Source of the DNA: Lichenicoccus roseus
GTDB taxonomy: Bacteria > Pseudomonadota > Alphaproteobacteria > Acetobacterales > Acetobacteraceae
DNA: 64,000 nt
Assembly (NCBI RefSeq): GCF_005844085.1
Contig: NZ_VCDI01000001.1
Coordinates: 992,001-1,056,000 of the forward strand
Reading direction: 5' to 3'
This document shows positions 63,001 to 64,000 of this stretch, one piece after another. The notes beneath the pieces were generated by a model. That model ran no database searches. It saw only the letters and a program-made list of their open reading frames with translations, and was not told where the DNA came from. Position 1 is the stretch's first letter. The number at the start of each line of letters is the position of its first letter. The position numbers and the translations under genes are program-made.

Positions 63001-63865
63001 CATCTCGGTGGTGGTGCCGTCCTACAACTACGCCCGCTACATGAAGCAGCGCCTCGCCTCAATCTTCGCGCAGACCCAGCCGGTGCTGGAGATCATCGTG
63101 CTCGACGACGCCTCGTCGGACGACAGCGTCGCCACCGCCCGCGCCACTGCCGACGAGTGGAACCGGGACGTGCGCCTGGTCGCGTCGCAGAGCAACTCCG
63201 GCTCGGTGTTCCGCCAGTGGCGGCGCGCGGCCGCGGAGGCGCAGGGCGACTGGATCTGGATCGCCGAGGCGGACGATGCCGCCGAGCCGATGATGCTGGA
63301 GCGCCTGATACAGGCCATTACGCAGGCCGCCTCGGTCGGCCGCGACGTCGTCATGGCGTTCTGCGACAGCAGCAGCCTCGACGAGGACGGCGCGGTGACG
63401 TCGGAAAGCTACAAGCCGTATTTCGCCACCACCGCCGGCACGCTGCTCGAGCAGGACGGACTGCATGACGGGCCCGATTTCGTGCGCGACTGCCTGAGCG
63501 AGCGCAACCTGATCCTCAACGCGAGCGGCGTGCTGTTCGCGCGCACGGCGCTGCGCCAGGCGCTGGCGGAGTGCGGCGACGAGCTGTTCGCCTTCCGCAT
63601 GGCCGGCGACTGGCGGCTCTACATCGAGATGCTGCGCGCGCCCGGCGCTCGCATCGCCTACGTCGCCGAGCCGCTCAACATCCACCGCCGGCACAGCCAG
63701 TCCACCACCCACCGGCTGGCTGGCCAGAAGCATCTCGGCGAGGTGGCACGTATCCACCGGCTGCTCGGACGCGGTCCCAGCCTGCTCGATGCCGACCGCA
63801 TCCGCCAACGCAGCTATCGCGACCAGCTTGCGCGCCAGCTTGGCCTGGCGGTGCTCGGGGAGTGA
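60056..63865 (+). CDS. multidomain protein: surface-type repeats, WbsX/GH99-like domain, GT4 and GT2 glycosyltransferases
   Basis: A 1269-residue protein. Residues 33-216 are five repeats of about 36 residues built on FD-x-x-FYL, YPDVAAAG and DPLxHY, ending in G-x-x-E-x-R-x-P. Residues about 252-598 are a WbsX (GH99-like) domain: LAYYLPQFHAVKQNDEWWG, FTEWTNV, FYFYWFNG, LLWANENWTRRWDG and INAWNEWAEGAYLEPD. A GT4 enzyme follows (about 605-960) with GYGDLRKGFD and the donor-binding E-x7-E region TSREDPLPSVVLEAMATG. The last part (981-1269) is a GT2 beginning ISVVVPSYNYARYM with the D-x-D-like EADDAAEP. The ATG at 60056 is chosen over GTG 60038. It probably builds or edits an O-antigen or surface polysaccharide. 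Confidence 0.88.
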   Translation: MSAGIEQHPDDPVPPAAASPFGELQVIGHSGLFDCDFYLGGNPDLAGLGSEALSHYHNYGWREGRKPNLYFDPRWYLSQYPDVAAAGIDPLLHYILRGEAAGNRPIAWFDGLWYLDTYTVPAGMLGLRHFLLHRADGAVSALPEFDAGFYLNSYPDVAAAGLDPLEHYMVQGFREARRPFEGFDPAFYRKRYLRDDNATNPLLHYLSHRDDPEVHPALPRHETSIPREMRRNTQPGPYFEPVRPLPAGAPRRVQMLAYYLPQFHAVKQNDEWWGNGFTEWTNVARGLPRFAGHYQPRIPRDLGHYSLTGAETLRRQAEMAHNAGIGGFVFYFYWFNGTRLLDAPLETLLAEPAIAMPFCLLWANENWTRRWDGSDHDVLISQDFRPEDEAAMIDCFGRHFADPRYIRLQGRPLLMIYRAALIPDTRRTIAHWRAMFMERCGEDPIFLMAQAFGETDPRPFGIDGAIEFPPHKLVDGLPTINSQLDLLDTELTAQVYDYEQVVAQSLAAPAPDYPLIRTASPSWDNDARRQGSGLVIHGSTPARYQAWLEGLVRHARAHPFFGSPIVCINAWNEWAEGAYLEPDLHHGAAYLNATARAVSGCSTTTRPGRILLVGHDAFQAGAQSLLLHIGRQLSRAHGIEISFLLLAGGALLAGYQATGPTRVMAADDPALAAWLDRLRRDGYDAAIVNSSASGAAGAQLHAAEIGYTLLVHELPTVIAEKHLRHVLAAAAASARSVVFPATVVQNAVRALVQLPEAKCRLLPQGLYRRCRYSARARSMLRRRLGLPADALLMIGMGYGDLRKGFDLFLQLWRTLQSSPRSRAKSAGPARQVHCLWLGELDPGLRLYLQAELDLALATGSFHMLGYVQDAPDYLSAADVFVLTSREDPLPSVVLEAMATGLSCVAFASGGGIPELIEQHGGGALAPLGDLAGMAGQALALAAQTHAQSAAARAAIGRRAAARHDFGSYVTSLVALARPALPRISVVVPSYNYARYMKQRLASIFAQTQPVLEIIVLDDASSDDSVATARATADEWNRDVRLVASQSNSGSVFRQWRRAAAEAQGDWIWIAEADDAAEPMMLERLIQAITQAASVGRDVVMAFCDSSSLDEDGAVTSESYKPYFATTAGTLLEQDGLHDGPDFVRDCLSERNLILNASGVLFARTALRQALAECGDELFAFRMAGDWRLYIEMLRAPGARIAYVAEPLNIHRRHSQSTTHRLAGQKHLGEVARIHRLLGRGPSLLDADRIRQRSYRDQLARQLGLAVLGE
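60152..60703 (+). repeat. five protein repeats of about 36 residues
   Basis: Copies start near residues 33, 70, 108, 144 and 182 of the large glycosyltransferase. Copies 2 and 4 are nearly identical in the core (SQYPDVAAAGIDPLLHY, NSYPDVAAAGLDPLEHY). Copies 3 and 5 are diverged and lack the PDVAAAG core. Confidence 0.75.
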
Positions 63866-63947
63866 GGCCGGCCTGCGTCGGCGGCATGACGACGGTTCCA
63901 GCCATCATGTTCCGCCCGAGCGGAAACCCGGCTACTCCTCGACACTA

Positions 63948-64000
63948 ATGGTGCTTGTGAAAAAACCGTGGCTCCCTGCCGTCGACCTTGCCTGGCGCAC
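63948..64000 (+). CDS. possible start of a gene cut by the window edge
   Basis: An open frame begins at an ATG at 63948 (MVLVKKPWLPAVDLAWR) and runs off the window. There is no good ribosome-binding site, and 17 residues are too few to identify. It may instead be upstream non-coding sequence of the next gene. Confidence 0.2.
   Translation, partial: MVLVKKPWLPAVDLAWR

Overview
This 64 kb window is GC-rich chromosomal DNA, densely packed with genes, and it looks alphaproteobacterial, most likely Acetobacteraceae/Rhodospirillales. The evidence is a MocE-type Rieske ferredoxin, a DUF1127 protein, a metX-metW pair, an RpiR-type inositol regulator with rhizobial-style operators, and a proline tRNA with an encoded CCA. 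I see no phage genes, insertion sequences, CRISPR arrays or rRNA. The taxonomic call is inference from gene content, not a database match.

Layout. About 1-9.8 kb is an exopolysaccharide region: the tail of a possible glycosyltransferase, a small secreted protein, a Wzc/GumC-type chain-length tyrosine kinase, an acyltransferase-3 protein, a WecG/TagA/CpsF glycosyltransferase, a GT-C-like membrane protein, a GtrB-like GT2 and a beta-barrel outer-membrane protein. A TonB-dependent receptor follows (10.35-12.86 kb). From 12.9 to 25.7 kb lies a complete myo-inositol pathway: iolC(fused to an aldolase domain)-D-E-B-A as one operon on the minus strand, and iolG divergent from an RpiR-type iolR. Between them sit a DUF1127 gene, a LacI regulator and a yeiH/LysR pair. 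GGAA-N6-TTCC operators lie upstream of iolC and in the iolR-iolG gap. At 26.7-29.4 kb is a mocD-mocE-mocF operon (desaturase-like oxygenase, Rieske ferredoxin, reductase), a set known from rhizopine (O-methyl-inosamine) catabolism, which suggests O-demethylation of methylated inositols feeding the iol pathway.

From 30.5 to 38 kb are a cation/proton antiporter and a molybdate/tungstate locus: a periplasmic oxidoreductase-fold protein, a binding protein, a fused permease-ATPase, a TonB receptor and a ModE-like regulator, with two ModE-box-like palindromes. From 38.1 to 43.2 kb is an AraC-controlled pentitol operon (XylF-like binding protein, single-domain ATPase, permease, ribitol dehydrogenase). 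From 44.5 to 51.1 kb, after a small molbindin, a minus-strand run joins a NUDIX hydrolase, a 2-oxoglutarate oxygenase, transhydrogenase SthA and an Mla/MCE lipid-transport system.

The last part (51-64 kb) has an MFS transporter, a LOG-family nucleotidase, tRNA-Pro(CGG), a chemoreceptor with a C-terminal PilZ domain, an MFS protein fused to a probably periplasmic domain, metX-metW, and a 1269-residue protein joining five surface-type repeats, a WbsX/GH99-like domain, a GT4 and a GT2.
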